Under the pieces are notes generated by a model. It worked only from the letters and a program-made list of their open reading frames with translations, was not told the DNA's origin and ran no database searches. The position numbers and the translations under genes are program-made. DNA of 64,000 nucleotides. It comes from Sporosarcina sp. BI001-red. GTDB lineage: Bacteria > Bacillota > Bacilli > Bacillales_A > Planococcaceae. This document shows positions 1 through 11,074 of this stretch, in pieces. The stretch's first letter is position 1, and each line of letters opens with the position of its first letter. The stretch spans positions 1-64,000 of the forward strand of contig NZ_QQAK01000001.1 in assembly GCF_003384035.1 (NCBI RefSeq), written 5' to 3'.

Positions 1-35
1 ATTTGATTCGACACCAATACAGTAGAGAAATTTTG

Positions 36-57
36 GAAGGCTGGCAAGCCTTTTTTT
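36..57 (+). terminator. Rho-independent terminator of upstream gene
   Basis: A six-base stem (AAGGCT/AGCCTT, loop GGCA) is followed by seven T residues. It presumably ends a plus-strand gene lying left of the window. Confidence 0.7.
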
Positions 58-368
58 ATTATTTTACAATTGCAGCGTTATGTACTTATTCCTTTCAAAA
101 CTCTGTACTTCTATCTTGCACTACACAGACCTATATTCCTTAATCCGTTTCGTTTCTTTTATCTGAAAAAAATTCAGGGTAAATGATTAACTTACAATCA
201 AAATGAAACATCAAAGGACATCGCATTTAGGGGTGTTTTCTTTTTTCATAAAGCTTAATTACATTGGTATAGTGTCAGCGAAGTACTAGGATAGTTCACT
301 TTACTATGAATACGAGCTGAATAATGGAATAAACTAAAAGCAAATAAGGATAGAGATTCCCTAAACTC
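58..368. other. Gap without a recognised gene
   Basis: No credible coding region is seen. A weak hairpin followed by a T-rich run near 219-246 resembles the terminator behind the next gene (1368-1398), suggesting that a related unit once lay here. The gap presumably also holds the promoter of the RCC1-repeat gene, but no convincing -35/-10 pair was found. Confidence 0.4.
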
Positions 369-381
369 AAGGAGGTATCGG

Positions 382-1278
382 ATGGATTATCTGTCATCGA
401 AAGAAGCGATGTTAAGGACGATACTGCGACCAAAAGTTACCTTAGCGGCGGGACGTCGTCATTCTGTTGGGCTTAAATCTGATGGCACTGTAACGGCTAT
501 AGGGGATAATAAATGTGGTCAATGCAATGTTAGTACTTGGTACGGGGTTGTAGAGGTAGCAGCTAGTAATGTTCATAAGGCGACGAATACAGGTAATGCT
601 CATACAGTTGGGCTAAAATCTGATGGCACAGCCATGGCAGTGGGGTGGAATAGACAAGGCCAATGCAATGTCAATGACTGGTGCAATATTGTAATGATTG
701 CGGCAGGGTGGCGTCGTACGATTGGACTAAAGTCAAATGGGACCGTCGTTGCTGTAGGAAGAAATAATGAAGAGCAATGCAACGTAAATGATTGGCAAAA
801 TATTGTAGCGATTACAGCAGGGGATTGGCATACCGTCGGTCTCAATCAAGATAAAACGGTTATAGCCGCAGGAAATAATCGATATGATCAATGTGATGTC
901 AGTAAGTGGAGCAACGTTATTGCGGTAGCAGCGGGTTATCTACATACAATCGCTCTTAAATCTGATGGGACCGTGGTGGCTTCAGGCTTGAATAAACATA
1001 ACCAATGTGATGTAAGCGGATGGTCAGGTATCCAGGCGATAGCAGCGGGCAGTTACCACACACTTGGCCTGAAATCCGACGGTACTGTGATGGCAGTGGG
1101 GTTGAATGTATATGGCGAATGTAACGTGAGTGATTGGCAAGACATTGTAGCGATAGCAGCGGGGTGTGCCCATACCGTAGGGCTTAAATCTGATGGCACA
1201 GTAGTTGCTGTTGGTGATGATGAATATGGACAGTGTGATGTAAGCGGCTGGCGTGACATCCAACTGCCAGCCTTTTAA
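382..1278 (+). CDS. RCC1-like seven-repeat beta-propeller protein
   Basis: From about residue 19 to the C-terminus the 298-residue protein consists of seven repeats of roughly 38-47 residues. Each carries the pattern AAGxxHTVGLKSDGTVVAVG followed by NxxGQCxVSxW and an I/V-rich strand. This is the RCC1 blade signature, and seven copies would close one propeller. Repeat 2 has a short insertion. There is no signal peptide or membrane segment, so a cytoplasmic binding scaffold is likely; the partner is unknown. The start is fixed by AAGGAGGT at 369-376, five bases before the ATG. It stands alone, with a terminator behind it. The RCC1 call is firm, the role is not. Confidence 0.85.
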   Translation: MDYLSSKEAMLRTILRPKVTLAAGRRHSVGLKSDGTVTAIGDNKCGQCNVSTWYGVVEVAASNVHKATNTGNAHTVGLKSDGTAMAVGWNRQGQCNVNDWCNIVMIAAGWRRTIGLKSNGTVVAVGRNNEEQCNVNDWQNIVAITAGDWHTVGLNQDKTVIAAGNNRYDQCDVSKWSNVIAVAAGYLHTIALKSDGTVVASGLNKHNQCDVSGWSGIQAIAAGSYHTLGLKSDGTVMAVGLNVYGECNVSDWQDIVAIAAGCAHTVGLKSDGTVVAVGDDEYGQCDVSGWRDIQLPAF

Positions 1279-1367
1279 GTTTCATCTCAGTACACGATAA
1301 TTAGTGAAGCTGAGAAGTACAAAAGTAAAAACCACAAGTTGATTAATATTCAATTACTACATCGTTC

Positions 1368-1398
1368 AGCATCGCATTCAGCGGTGCTTTTTATTTTT
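1368..1398 (+). terminator. Terminator behind the RCC1-repeat gene
   Basis: Hairpin AGCATCGC/GCGGTGCT (one G-T pair) with a five-base loop and a T-rich tail. Confidence 0.65.
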
Positions 1399-1511
1399 CA
1401 TAAATGTCTATAGAAGTATCTCTGATATACTGTTATTGGAGTGTTTGAAAGGTTCACAGTGTTACGAAAATTTATCGGAGTTCAATAATAAATTAAGAAA
1501 GTAGGAATTAG

Positions 1512-2285
1512 ATGATCTATGAAGCAAATGCAGAAGTAAGGAAAAAATTAGTACCCATGTTTGAAGGTTTTGATAGCACTATTGTTCTATCGTATCTACA
1601 AGGCCATATGGGTACAGCTTGGGTAGATAACCTTGAGAATCCGGTCGTTGCCCAGATCACTGTAGGGATTTTTGTGTTTTATGCTGGAGATTCAAGTAAA
1701 AAGGAAGCAGAAGAATTACTATATAATCTCCCTGAATTCACATTAGCAATTGTTGATTCGGATGAATGGAAAAAACGCTTAGAAACAGTTCATAGCGGTG
1801 CAGTTAATAAATTCCCGAGATACAGTTTTGATAAGAACCCAGATCACTTAAATAGGTTGCATATAGTACACTTAATGTCTTCGCTGCCCGAGGATTATGA
1901 AATTAAGAAGGTTGATCACCATATAGCAAATGCACCGTCTTTTAATGAGCTATCTGAGGACTTTGTAAGTCAGTTTGAATCCATAGATGATTTTATAAAT
2001 AGAGGTGTGGGCTATGCCATCCTTCACGAGGATGAAGTTGTTGCTGCAGCGACATCCTTTAGTATATATGACGATGGTATTGAAATTGAAATTGCTACAA
2101 ACCCCGAATACAGAAGGAAAGGTTTAGCGACTATAGTGGCCTCTGCACTGATCTTAGATTGCCTGGATAACGGGAAATACCCAAGTTGGGATGGGGCGAA
2201 TTCTGAATCTGTTGAATTAGCCAAAAAACTTGGGTACATGTTTAAAGAATCGTATGATACTTATTTTATTAACCATGTAAAGTGA
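1512..2285 (+). CDS. GNAT-family N-acetyltransferase (ZmaR-like type)
   Basis: The 257-residue protein has a poorly conserved N-terminal half and a C-terminal GNAT fold at about residues 150-250. The acetyl-CoA loop is visible as NPEYRRKGLATIVAS, followed by LDCLDNGKYPSWDGAN and SVELAKKLGY. That tail is typical of the GNAT_acetyltran group to which the ZmaR resistance protein belongs. Substrate is unknown; such enzymes usually acetylate small amines or antibiotics. The ribosome-binding site is weak (AGTAGGA at 1500-1506). It is monocistronic, with no partner gene nearby. Confidence 0.75.
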   Translation: MIYEANAEVRKKLVPMFEGFDSTIVLSYLQGHMGTAWVDNLENPVVAQITVGIFVFYAGDSSKKEAEELLYNLPEFTLAIVDSDEWKKRLETVHSGAVNKFPRYSFDKNPDHLNRLHIVHLMSSLPEDYEIKKVDHHIANAPSFNELSEDFVSQFESIDDFINRGVGYAILHEDEVVAAATSFSIYDDGIEIEIATNPEYRRKGLATIVASALILDCLDNGKYPSWDGANSESVELAKKLGYMFKESYDTYFINHVK

Positions 2286-2452
2286 TTTTTTGTTAGGAAA
2301 TGTATCTTGAGTATTGTTCTATCCACGAGAGGGTTTTGAAAAGGGGTATACCTCAATCGGGAAATTTAGTTGAAGAGCGTATATAATCCTACTGACTTTG
2401 TTTGGATTAAAATGGAAGTAGTAAGATCGAAACTTAAAATGGAAAATTATAA

Positions 2453-2599
2453 ATGCCGTTCACTGACCAGGAAATCGTTCAGAAGTACGGAATGTATTGG
2501 GACATAGAAGTCTTTTTTCTTGGAGCCGATGTTTCTCTTGAAAAATTCAAACGGAATTCAAAAAGCGCTCATATGATTTGCTATCCGTCCGACAACTAA
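2453..2599 (+). CDS. Small unrecognised ORF, 48 codons
   Basis: An ATG-started reading frame of 48 residues (begins MPFTDQEIVQKYG) lies in the otherwise empty 2286-2700 gap. There is no good ribosome-binding site and no family was recognised. It may be the remnant of a longer gene. The rest of 2286-2700 shows nothing else. Confidence 0.2.
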   Translation: MPFTDQEIVQKYGMYWDIEVFFLGADVSLEKFKRNSKSAHMICYPSDN

Positions 2600-2710
2600 T
2601 GTATTTGCTCGCTCTATTGTTTTATCAGGGTTAGTTTGAGGAGTTCCCTCTGCAGAAGTTGAGTCACAATGTGAATGTTAATATCTTTTTATAAGAATGA
2701 AACGAACTAG

Positions 2711-2739
2711 TTGCTTTTTAATCATATACCTGTTATTCT
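2711..2739 (+). promoter_or_regulatory. Candidate promoter of the cold-shock gene
   Basis: TTGCTT, 17 bases, TATTCT. This would give a 5' leader of about 115 bases, as is usual for cold-shock mRNAs whose long leaders control translation. No further leader structure could be proven by eye. Confidence 0.4.
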
Positions 2740-2859
2740 TAAGAAGTATTATTTTTGTTCTTTCTCAGATAGAGAAAATATTTTGTTTTTCGTCTAAGGT
2801 ATTTGAGCAAGCATAGTAACAGATTTGTGTGGATATCCACACACCAGGAGGTAATAATT

Positions 2860-3060
2860 ATGGAACAAGGTACAGTGAAATGGTTTAATGCAGAAAAAGG
2901 TTTTGGCTTCATCGAGCGTGAAGCAGGAGAGGACGTATTCGTTCACTTCTCAGCAATCCAAAGTGAAGGTTTCAAATCTTTAGACGAAGGTCAAAGTGTA
3001 ACATTTGAAATCGAACAAGGACAACGTGGCCTACAAGCTACAAACGTTCAAAAAGCTTAA
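2860..3060 (+). CDS. Cold-shock protein, CspA/CspB family
   Basis: A 66-residue single cold-shock domain that binds single-stranded RNA and DNA. RNP1 (KGFGFIE) and RNP2 (VFVHFSAI) are both present after the typical [10 protein letters not shown] start. The start at 2860 is chosen over an earlier in-frame codon because AGGAGGT lies at 2846-2852 and because family members begin exactly here. It acts as an RNA chaperone in the cytoplasm during cold or growth transitions. A long leader precedes it and a strong terminator follows at once. Confidence 0.95.
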   Translation: MEQGTVKWFNAEKGFGFIEREAGEDVFVHFSAIQSEGFKSLDEGQSVTFEIEQGQRGLQATNVQKA

Positions 3061-3070
3061 TTATTGCTAG

Positions 3071-3103
3071 AAAAAGATCCTACGTGTAGGGTCTTTTTTT
3101 ATT
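3071..3103 (+). terminator. Terminator of the cold-shock gene
   Basis: Twelve-base stem AAAAGATCCTAC/GTAGGGTCTTTT with a two-base apparent loop, running into seven T residues. Confidence 0.85.
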
Positions 3104-3334
3104 TGCTTAAATTAATGTATTCTATTAGTAATCTGTGTCACACTGCTCAATCTTGTGTGCTGTTTGAAGTGGTTGTTTAAAATAAAGTCAAAATGGTTGT
3201 TAAAAATGCACCTTTTTACTCCTTTTGGACATGTAATGCCCAAAATGGACGAAAACTTACTTTTCATTAGGGAATAATCTTCTGCAGTAAGGATAGAAAG
3301 CCGTGTTTACTCAGGCCATTTTTTGAATAGAATC

Positions 3335-3370
3335 AAAAAAACGATCGGACAAGTGTCCAATCGTTTTTTT
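3335..3370. terminator. Bidirectional terminator before the MFS gene
   Basis: Symmetrical hairpin ACGATcGGAC/GTCCaATCGT flanked by A7 on the left and T7 on the right. It serves the minus-strand MFS gene and backs up the cold-shock terminator. Confidence 0.8.
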
Positions 3371-3416
3371 CAGTTAACCTGCGACGAAACCATCTTTGAT
3401 AAGGTTTTCAAGTAAA

Positions 3417-4622
3417 TCATTCAGTTGTAATGATGAAATCGCGACGACGAATAAATGCAAATAGAGCACCGAGTCCTAACAAAGTTGCTGCAAGGATAAA
3501 TGTGACCCTGACATCCCAAAGCTCTGCAATCGCCCCGAAACTTAGGGAGGATATACCGAATAACAGTGAAATTATGGCACTTTGAGCGGCGTATATTTTA
3601 GGAAGCTCGTCAGTAGTTGCAGACTTTTGAAGCATGGTCTCACTAACGATGGTTTTTAATTGTTGGACAATGCCATTCACTATAACTATTAGAATGGAAA
3701 CCCACGGAATGGTCGTCACTCCGAAAAGAAGAGTGACGCCGCTAATGCCAAGTGATAACAGAATGAGCAAGCGCTTTAGATTGTTTTCAATCCCAACTAC
3801 AAATCGAGAGCATATGACACCGCCAATTATCATGCCAAAGAAGAAGGCTGTATTCATGTACCCCCACCAAGCTTCTGTCTTACCGAGAATTTCTGTCACG
3901 AAGATGTAAAGGATTGAAGCGATCCATACAACATTGGCCATTGCCTCAAAAATAATGATCACATGTAAACTCCTGAAAAGCGGGTTTCTCCAGATGATCT
4001 GCCAACCTTCTGTTAGCTCACTCGTTCGTTTACCTTCCACTTCCTTTTTTCGAAATGGCGTAGGATCGCAAATGCCGAACATCATCATCGTTGCTATTAT
4101 ATACAGCACAACGGTACCGAAAATAACAAAATGCCCACTCGTTAATGCAACGGCTACCCCTCCGAGTGCCCAGCCTCCTAAATTCACTGTTTCAGAGACG
4201 ATGGAGAAGAAACTGTTCGCTTTGACGAGTTGTTCTTTTGGTACCAATCGTGGTAGCATAGCATGACTTGCCGGTGATGCCCAGCCATCCAAAAAGGCAA
4301 TACCACCCACAAAGGCCAGAATGATGAATAGACCAGACATTGTTTCGGATATCAAGAAAAGCGATAGAATAACTAGTAGCATGGTCTTGCTAACTTGTGA
4401 ATAAATGAGCAACGTCTTTAAAGGAAAACGATTCAACAACCACGGAGAGATGATTCCACTTATGAAACGGCCGAGCATATTGATGAAAGGTACCAATGCT
4501 AATGCAAAAGGCGATTCTGTAAGTGAATATAAAAAAGAAATGATCCCCACAATATAAAGAACATCGCCTAGATTAGCCATTGATTGGCCCATCCAAAGAA
4601 AACGAAATGATTGATTTTTCAT
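3417..4622 (-). CDS. MFS transporter, macrolide-efflux-like (MFS_3 type)
   Basis: A 401-residue integral membrane protein with about 12 hydrophobic segments. It begins with FRFLWMGQSMANLGD, a start common among MFS_3/MefA-like exporters, and has GWASPASHAMLPRLVPKEQL in the loop after TM4. Such proteins export drugs or metabolites in exchange for protons; the substrate cannot be read from the sequence. The start is preceded on the minus strand by AAAGGGG. It is transcribed alone, away from the next plus-strand gene, and ends at a bidirectional terminator. Confidence 0.8.
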   Translation of the reverse strand: MKNQSFRFLWMGQSMANLGDVLYIVGIISFLYSLTESPFALALVPFINMLGRFISGIISPWLLNRFPLKTLLIYSQVSKTMLLVILSLFLISETMSGLFIILAFVGGIAFLDGWASPASHAMLPRLVPKEQLVKANSFFSIVSETVNLGGWALGGVAVALTSGHFVIFGTVVLYIIATMMMFGICDPTPFRKKEVEGKRTSELTEGWQIIWRNPLFRSLHVIIIFEAMANVVWIASILYIFVTEILGKTEAWWGYMNTAFFFGMIIGGVICSRFVVGIENNLKRLLILLSLGISGVTLLFGVTTIPWVSILIVIVNGIVQQLKTIVSETMLQKSATTDELPKIYAAQSAIISLLFGISSLSFGAIAELWDVRVTFILAATLLGLGALFAFIRRRDFIITTE

Positions 4623-4964
4623 TCTTACTACCCCTTTACTATCAAATTGAAATCTGATTTCTTAGGGTAGTTTTACACTCGTAGTATTCCTCCTCTAAAT
4701 AAGAACAACTTCATAATATCAACACAGAAAAACCTTTAACTTTGAACTTTAGATTTGCTAACTAAAAGAAGAGTAGTAAGAATGAAAGATAGTTCACATA
4801 AATCACATTATATCAATAAGTTAAATATATTACTATCCTATTGGTATTGCTTTAAAAGTGTAACCAAATACTACATTATTTGTTGGAATAAAGGACGCGA
4901 ATATGGAATAGGGCTAAATAAGTTAAGATGGTCGACTCAGTATAATAAAAGGGGAACGGTACTA

Positions 4965-5414
4965 ATGAAAAGTATTTATAATCAAAAAGATATGGCAGAA
5001 GTTTTAGAGCGTATTGATAATTTGAGTCCAAATTCGCAGCCACAATGGGGAAAAATGGATGTTGCTCAAATGTTAGCGCATTGTTCCTCATTTCAAGACA
5101 TTGCTATGGGAAATTCTTTTCCACCAAGGAGCTGGTTAGGAAGAATAGTCGGGAGGTTTGCAAAGCAAATCTTTTACAATGAAAAGGCAGTACCCCGTAA
5201 TATGTCTACCATTCCAACTATTTTGATTGCGGATAATAGAGAACTTAGCATAGAAAAAGAAAAGCTTAAACAAAAAATTATCGAATTTCAACAGAGTGGA
5301 CCCTATAAGTGCACAACACATCCGCATCCTTTTTTCGGGAAATTTACTTCTGAGCAATGGGGGATAGGAATATACAAGCATCTTGACCATCATTTAAAAC
5401 AGTTTGAAGTTTGA
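4965..5414 (+). CDS. DUF1569 protein (DinB/YfiT-like four-helix fold)
   Basis: A protein of 149 residues starting MKSIYNQKDMAEVLERI. The segment WGKMDVAQMLAHC near residue 30 and the C-terminal HPHPFFGKFTSEQWG followed by KHLDHHLKQF match the DUF1569 family of the DinB superfamily, which usually binds a metal through three histidines. Function is unknown. The upstream in-frame extension to 4755 is rejected, because AAAGGGGAA at 4948-4956 places the ribosome at this ATG and the family begins here. Confidence 0.75.
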   Translation: MKSIYNQKDMAEVLERIDNLSPNSQPQWGKMDVAQMLAHCSSFQDIAMGNSFPPRSWLGRIVGRFAKQIFYNEKAVPRNMSTIPTILIADNRELSIEKEKLKQKIIEFQQSGPYKCTTHPHPFFGKFTSEQWGIGIYKHLDHHLKQFEV

Positions 5415-5520
5415 CCATTGAAAAACATGAACGATTTGCATCATTAGTTGCCGAAAGCATCTCTAAGCTTAATTTCTACTCTATTTCATTGGATGATCAG
5501 TTCTAGGAGGGGACAAGGTG

Positions 5521-5982
5521 ATGACGTCATATAAAATAAAGAAATTAACGATTGAAGACTATAATAAGTGCAGCAACATTTGGGATATGGTCAAACAACC
5601 AAAAATGGCGAAAATGTTTTATGATGAATTAGTAAGCGGAAACAGAATTACTTTTATTTATTTGGAAAAAAACGAATTTATCGGAGAAGGTTCATTGGTT
5701 TTTAACAACAATGACCCGGATTATACGATTCAAAATAAACGGATTTACTTATCTCGTATGATAGTTAAAGAAGGATGTCGCAATCGTGGAATAGGCGGCA
5801 TTATCCTTGATTACCTAATTGACTATTCTCAGCAACTTGGCTATGAAGAAATTACGCTTGGTGTTGATACGGATAATTTAAATGCTCGCCACCTATATGA
5901 AAAATTGGGATTTACTAACGTATTATTTGTTGGAGAAGACAACTATGGTGAATATGTGAAGCTTCTAAAAAAGTTAAAGTAG
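5521..5982 (+). CDS. GNAT-family N-acetyltransferase
   Basis: 153 residues forming one GNAT domain. The acetyl-CoA motif reads MIVKEGCRNRGIGGIIL near residues 80-97 and is followed by ARHLYEKLGF, the usual motif B. The substrate is unknown. AGGAGGGG at 5505-5512 is eight bases from this ATG; a GTG one codon earlier is possible but more poorly spaced. It precedes the peptidase gene by about 80 bases, so both may be on one transcript. Confidence 0.8.
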   Translation: MTSYKIKKLTIEDYNKCSNIWDMVKQPKMAKMFYDELVSGNRITFIYLEKNEFIGEGSLVFNNNDPDYTIQNKRIYLSRMIVKEGCRNRGIGGIILDYLIDYSQQLGYEEITLGVDTDNLNARHLYEKLGFTNVLFVGEDNYGEYVKLLKKLK

Positions 5983-6059
5983 TTTATCTCGAAAATAGTT
6001 CAGTAATGGATTATATATTATTTGTAGACGCTAATACCTTTTTTGGAAGGAGTACGCAG

Positions 6060-6755
6060 ATGAGACAAATAATCGCTCTTGGTGGTGGAGGGTTTTCAAT
6101 GGAACCAGATAATCCATTACTAGATTTGTATATATTGAAACAAGCAAAGAAAGTGAAGCCGAAAATTTGTTTTATCCCTACGGCCAGTGGAGATTCTGAT
6201 AATTATATTTCCAGGTATTATAACTTTTTCAATCAACAACACTGTGAGCCATCCCATTTATCTTTATTTAAACCTCCGAAAAGGGATCTTGGGAGCTTTA
6301 TTTTAGAGAAAGACATTGTTTATGTAGGTGGTGGAAATACTAAGAACCTTTTAGCTTTATGGAAAGAATGGGATTTAGACGGTATTTTAAGAAAAGCGTG
6401 GGAACAAGGCGTTATTTTAGCGGGGGTAAGTGCAGGATCCATTTGTTGGTTTGAAGAAGGGGTTACAGATTCGTATGGGGATGAACTTGAACCAATTGAA
6501 TGTTTGGGTTTTTTAAAGGGGAGTAATTGTCCGCACTACGATGGTGAAATAGAAAGAAGACCTGCATATCACAAGCTTATTAAATCAAAAAAAATACAGC
6601 CTGGGATTGCGACAGATGATGGGGTTGCAATTCATTATAAGGAGCAAGGAATTATTAAAATAGTTAGCTCGAGGCCAAATGCCAAGGCCTACAGTGTTTC
6701 TTTAGAAAGTGAGATTATAGAAACAGAGCTTCAAACTGTGTTTTTGGGTTCATAA
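6060..6755 (+). CDS. Peptidase E-like (S51) serine dipeptidase, YgaJ type
   Basis: 231 residues, the normal length for peptidase family S51, whose enzymes cleave Asp-X dipeptides in the cytoplasm. It begins RQIIALGGGGFSME. The nucleophile elbow is GVSAGS, with the serine at about position 124. A conserved NCPHYDGE block supplies a histidine near residue 175, and IATDDGVAI follows near the end. The start is set by GGAAGGA at 6046-6052; the earlier in-frame ATG at 6006 has no such site and adds residues foreign to the family. Confidence 0.85.
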   Translation: MRQIIALGGGGFSMEPDNPLLDLYILKQAKKVKPKICFIPTASGDSDNYISRYYNFFNQQHCEPSHLSLFKPPKRDLGSFILEKDIVYVGGGNTKNLLALWKEWDLDGILRKAWEQGVILAGVSAGSICWFEEGVTDSYGDELEPIECLGFLKGSNCPHYDGEIERRPAYHKLIKSKKIQPGIATDDGVAIHYKEQGIIKIVSSRPNAKAYSVSLESEIIETELQTVFLGS

Positions 6756-7235
6756 TGAACGAGCGGCGCTGCTGGACAAATTCTGTTGTAAGCGTTTATA
6801 CAAGAGATACAGAGGAGTATTTAATTGCTTTATAACTGATCAGAGTTCGGTAATGGGAGTGGAGGAACAGTTCCAGTCTGGCGGAATGGAAAATTATTTT
6901 CCAAGCGTTCATAGCACCGTTAGGGTAGGGAAGTGAGTATTTCCTAACGCGAGCTCTTAGTAGGAAGACATGAAGCGTCTATCGAAAATGATTATGTTAC
7001 CTATTTTATTAGGAAATATATTTATGATTTTTCAATTAAAAAAGACCCCGCAGAGATTTACCTCCACAGGATCATACTTTTACCAGATACTAAATTACTC
7101 TGTTGTAAGAGCAGTGTTTGAATTATGAGTTTCACAAGAATCACTCACGAATTCATTCCGATCACTCAATTAAAAGCTCGGAAAGTACCTTGTATTTTCA
7201 CTTTATTCTTGTGAGAGTTCTATATTCAATAGAAC
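6756..7235. other. 480-base gap, one weak small ORF
   Basis: No supported gene. A 52-codon frame at 6970-7128 encodes a short hydrophobic start (MKRLSKMIMLPILLGN) but has a poor ribosome-binding site and no family that I recognise. The rest shows nothing definite. Confidence 0.3.
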
Positions 7236-8951
<1,716 letters not shown>

Positions 8952-9590
8952 TATTACACCTCCCTCCCTTCCTATCTTATTCAGTGAAAGGAAGAAAGGA
9001 CGGGCTAGCAGGAATAGGCAGTTGAAAAGTGCAATTTAAAAAAACTGCTTATGGATGGCTGAAAAGTTATAACCTAGAAACTTCTCAGAATTAGATCTTA
9101 CACAGGTATCTAATACTAGAATTGGTAGGATGACATAAATCAGACTAACTTGTTGATGACAGTTCGCTTTATTTTGCAAATCATGATTAGGTCCCAGTGC
9201 AATTCTTGTATATTAAATTCCTATTTCGACTCCTAGAGATGTTACTTAAAGCATGTATGAAATTAAGTGGAGAGTAATGATACAGATCTTTGATCGAATG
9301 TCCAGCATGGATTAGTTACAGTGGGGGGAAAGGAGCTCATTTCAGACCATGGAGAATGGATGAGCATTCCAAAGAAAGTACTTTTCTTTTTGATAGAATA
9401 GCAAAAAATAGGGGAACAAATACAGAAGACACTACTAATGAGAATCCCCTTTCAGGAGAAGGCAAAACGCTTTACTAGAAACATTTAGACTCATGAAATT
9501 GAGCGCTGAAGATAGATAGACATCAAATTTGCTAACTAGTTATGTTTCATTCAAGCAACTATCTGTTATCCCTTTTTAGGGAATAAATAT
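8952..9590. other. 640-base gap upstream of the collagen gene
   Basis: It contains the divergent or upstream control region of the collagen-like gene. A 62-codon plus-strand frame starting TTG at 9290 was seen; its start is poorly supported, it matches no family I know, and it is not called as a gene. No hairpin terminator was evident. Confidence 0.3.
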
Positions 9591-10289
9591 TTACCTATGT
9601 AAACCTGCTATTTCCTCTTTAGTCAAGAAGCGCCAATGACCGGATTCTAATGAACCGAGATGAATGTGCTTAATTCGAATCCTTTTCAAGTGAGTAACTG
9701 TGTATTGAAATCGTCTGCACATTCTACGGATTTGTCGATTTAATCCTTGGGAAAGTGTTATGCGAAACGTATAATCATCCATTTGAACTACAGCGCAAGC
9801 ATTTGTTCTCGTAGTGCCTTTTTTTCTTGGATTATAAATCTCTACCCCGTTTGATAAATCTTCTATAAAAGAATCTGTAATCTTTTTATCGACGGTTACA
9901 ATGTATTCTTTTTCATGGTTATTTTCTTCTTTCATTAACTCATTTACAATGCTTCCGTCATTTGTTAACACAATAAGACCTTCAGTTTCTTTATCTAGGC
10001 GTCCAACAGGAAAAATACGTTCAGGATAGGAGACAAAGTCAATAATATTATCAACAACGTCAGGAGAAGCGGTACAAATAATCCCGCTTGGTTTGTTAAG
10101 TATCATATAGACCTTGTTAAAAGAATGTTTAATTTTATGGCCATCTACTACGACTAGATCATGATCTTCAACGAAACAAACGTGAGGTGCGATCTCGCCA
10201 TTCACTAAAACTTTTTCAGCAGTAATAAACCGCTCCGCTTGTCTTCTAGAACAGAAACCAGAAGAACTAATGTATTGATTCAATCTCAA
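9591..10289 (-). CDS. rluF: 23S rRNA pseudouridine synthase, RsuA/RluB/RluF family
   Basis: 232 residues. An N-terminal S4 RNA-binding domain (RLNQYISSSGFCSRRQAERFI, residues 2-22 and on to ~60) is followed by the synthase domain with the catalytic-aspartate motif FPVGRLDKETEGL. Further motifs are LNKPSG and LSQGLNRQIRRMCRRF. Length and the RMCRRF pattern fit the RluF subgroup (U2604), but RluB/RsuA-like specificity cannot be excluded. The start is TTG, seven or so bases behind GGGGCGGAG. It acts on ribosomal RNA in the cytoplasm and is monocistronic. Confidence 0.85.
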   Translation of the reverse strand: MRLNQYISSSGFCSRRQAERFITAEKVLVNGEIAPHVCFVEDHDLVVVDGHKIKHSFNKVYMILNKPSGIICTASPDVVDNIIDFVSYPERIFPVGRLDKETEGLIVLTNDGSIVNELMKEENNHEKEYIVTVDKKITDSFIEDLSNGVEIYNPRKKGTTRTNACAVVQMDDYTFRITLSQGLNRQIRRMCRRFQYTVTHLKRIRIKHIHLGSLESGHWRFLTKEEIAGLHR

Positions 10290-10573
10290 AGACTCCGCCC
10301 CTTATCTATCTGCAATTCACTTTCCTTATTGTAACATGTTCGCACTTTCGCTTAAGTTTAAGAAAAGTGGTGAAGTAGAGGGATACGCTTATTTTGAGAT
10401 ACAAGCCTAGTCCAAACTTTGCATATTAAGAGCCTTTTCTAACGGGATGAGGATGACCTAAATCCTCGCTGGAGTAGATAATCACGAACCTGTAACTTTA
10501 CTAGGGAGCAAGTGTAGGTGAATGATCGACTTGAATCAGATTCTCTAGACAGCCATTATGTTTTACAAGATAC
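10290..10573. other. Gap upstream of the pseudouridine synthase
   Basis: Non-coding; no promoter or repeat that I can defend. Confidence 0.3.
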
Positions 10574-10606
10574 GAAAAAGACAGTTCCGAAAGATTGGAA
10601 CTGTCT
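10574..10606 (-). terminator. Terminator of the Spo0E-like gene
   Basis: On the minus strand GACAGTTCC/GGAACTGTC forms a perfect nine-base stem followed by TTTTTC, about 50 bases behind the Spo0E-like stop codon. Confidence 0.65.
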
Positions 10607-10652
10607 CAGGCTAGCGATGTCTTATATGATAACGGAAATTCAATAACTAAAG

Positions 10653-10817
10653 TTATGTACAAATTCCCTGAAATCTGTTCAATAAGGTATCTAGTTCACA
10701 ACTACATTTTACAACGCTTGGATGTGTAAATCCGAAGTGTCCTGCTTTCTTATACATCACTATTCTTTTTACTCGTATTCTAAACAATAGAAGTTTCTTT
10801 GTGACAAAATTTTTCAA
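10653..10817 (-). CDS. Short Spo0E-family aspartyl-phosphate phosphatase
   Basis: A 54-residue protein that is easily missed, because a longer open frame runs through it and because it starts with TTG. GGAGGTG lies five bases before the TTG at 10817. The second half, GHFGFTHPSVVKCSCELD followed by TLLNRFQ, matches the Spo0E signature, usually SQELD with a preceding HPxV. Here the serine-glutamine is SC. Family members of this size remove phosphate from Spo0A~P or similar response regulators and so delay sporulation. A terminator follows. Confidence 0.75.
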   Translation of the reverse strand: MKNFVTKKLLLFRIRVKRIVMYKKAGHFGFTHPSVVKCSCELDTLLNRFQGICT

Positions 10818-11074
10818 TTCTACACCTCCATATGAAAGATTATTCTTCAAATCATGCAGCAAATTTCTTGTAAGTATAAAAGCAACGTGTTCATCATATA
10901 AAACGAGCAATGAAAAGTATGTCGCATTTTGGGGTGCGAAAAAATTGTTGTTGGGTTGTGACAAAATTGTGTACGGTGTTTGACTATTCAACTATCAATT
11001 CAACGAAATTGAAGGTTTTCTTCTCTTATCATGACTCCAGTACTATCTCGTTCGTATAGCTTAATATTTAAAAA

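Noticed and set aside
600-1263. Minus-strand frames across the RCC1-repeat gene
   Set aside because: Antisense shadows of a repetitive gene; no start signals and low-complexity products.
2453-2599. Confident call of a 48-codon gene
   Set aside because: Kept only as a low-confidence entry, because neither start signal nor family supports it.
9290-9478. 62-codon frame starting TTG
   Set aside because: Poorly spaced ribosome-binding site and no recognised domain. An SGGKGA stretch hints at a nucleotide loop but is too short to call.
10801-10983. Plus-strand frame over the Spo0E-like gene region
   Set aside because: It has no ribosome-binding site and no family features, whereas the minus strand shows a clear Spo0E signature with GGAGGTG.
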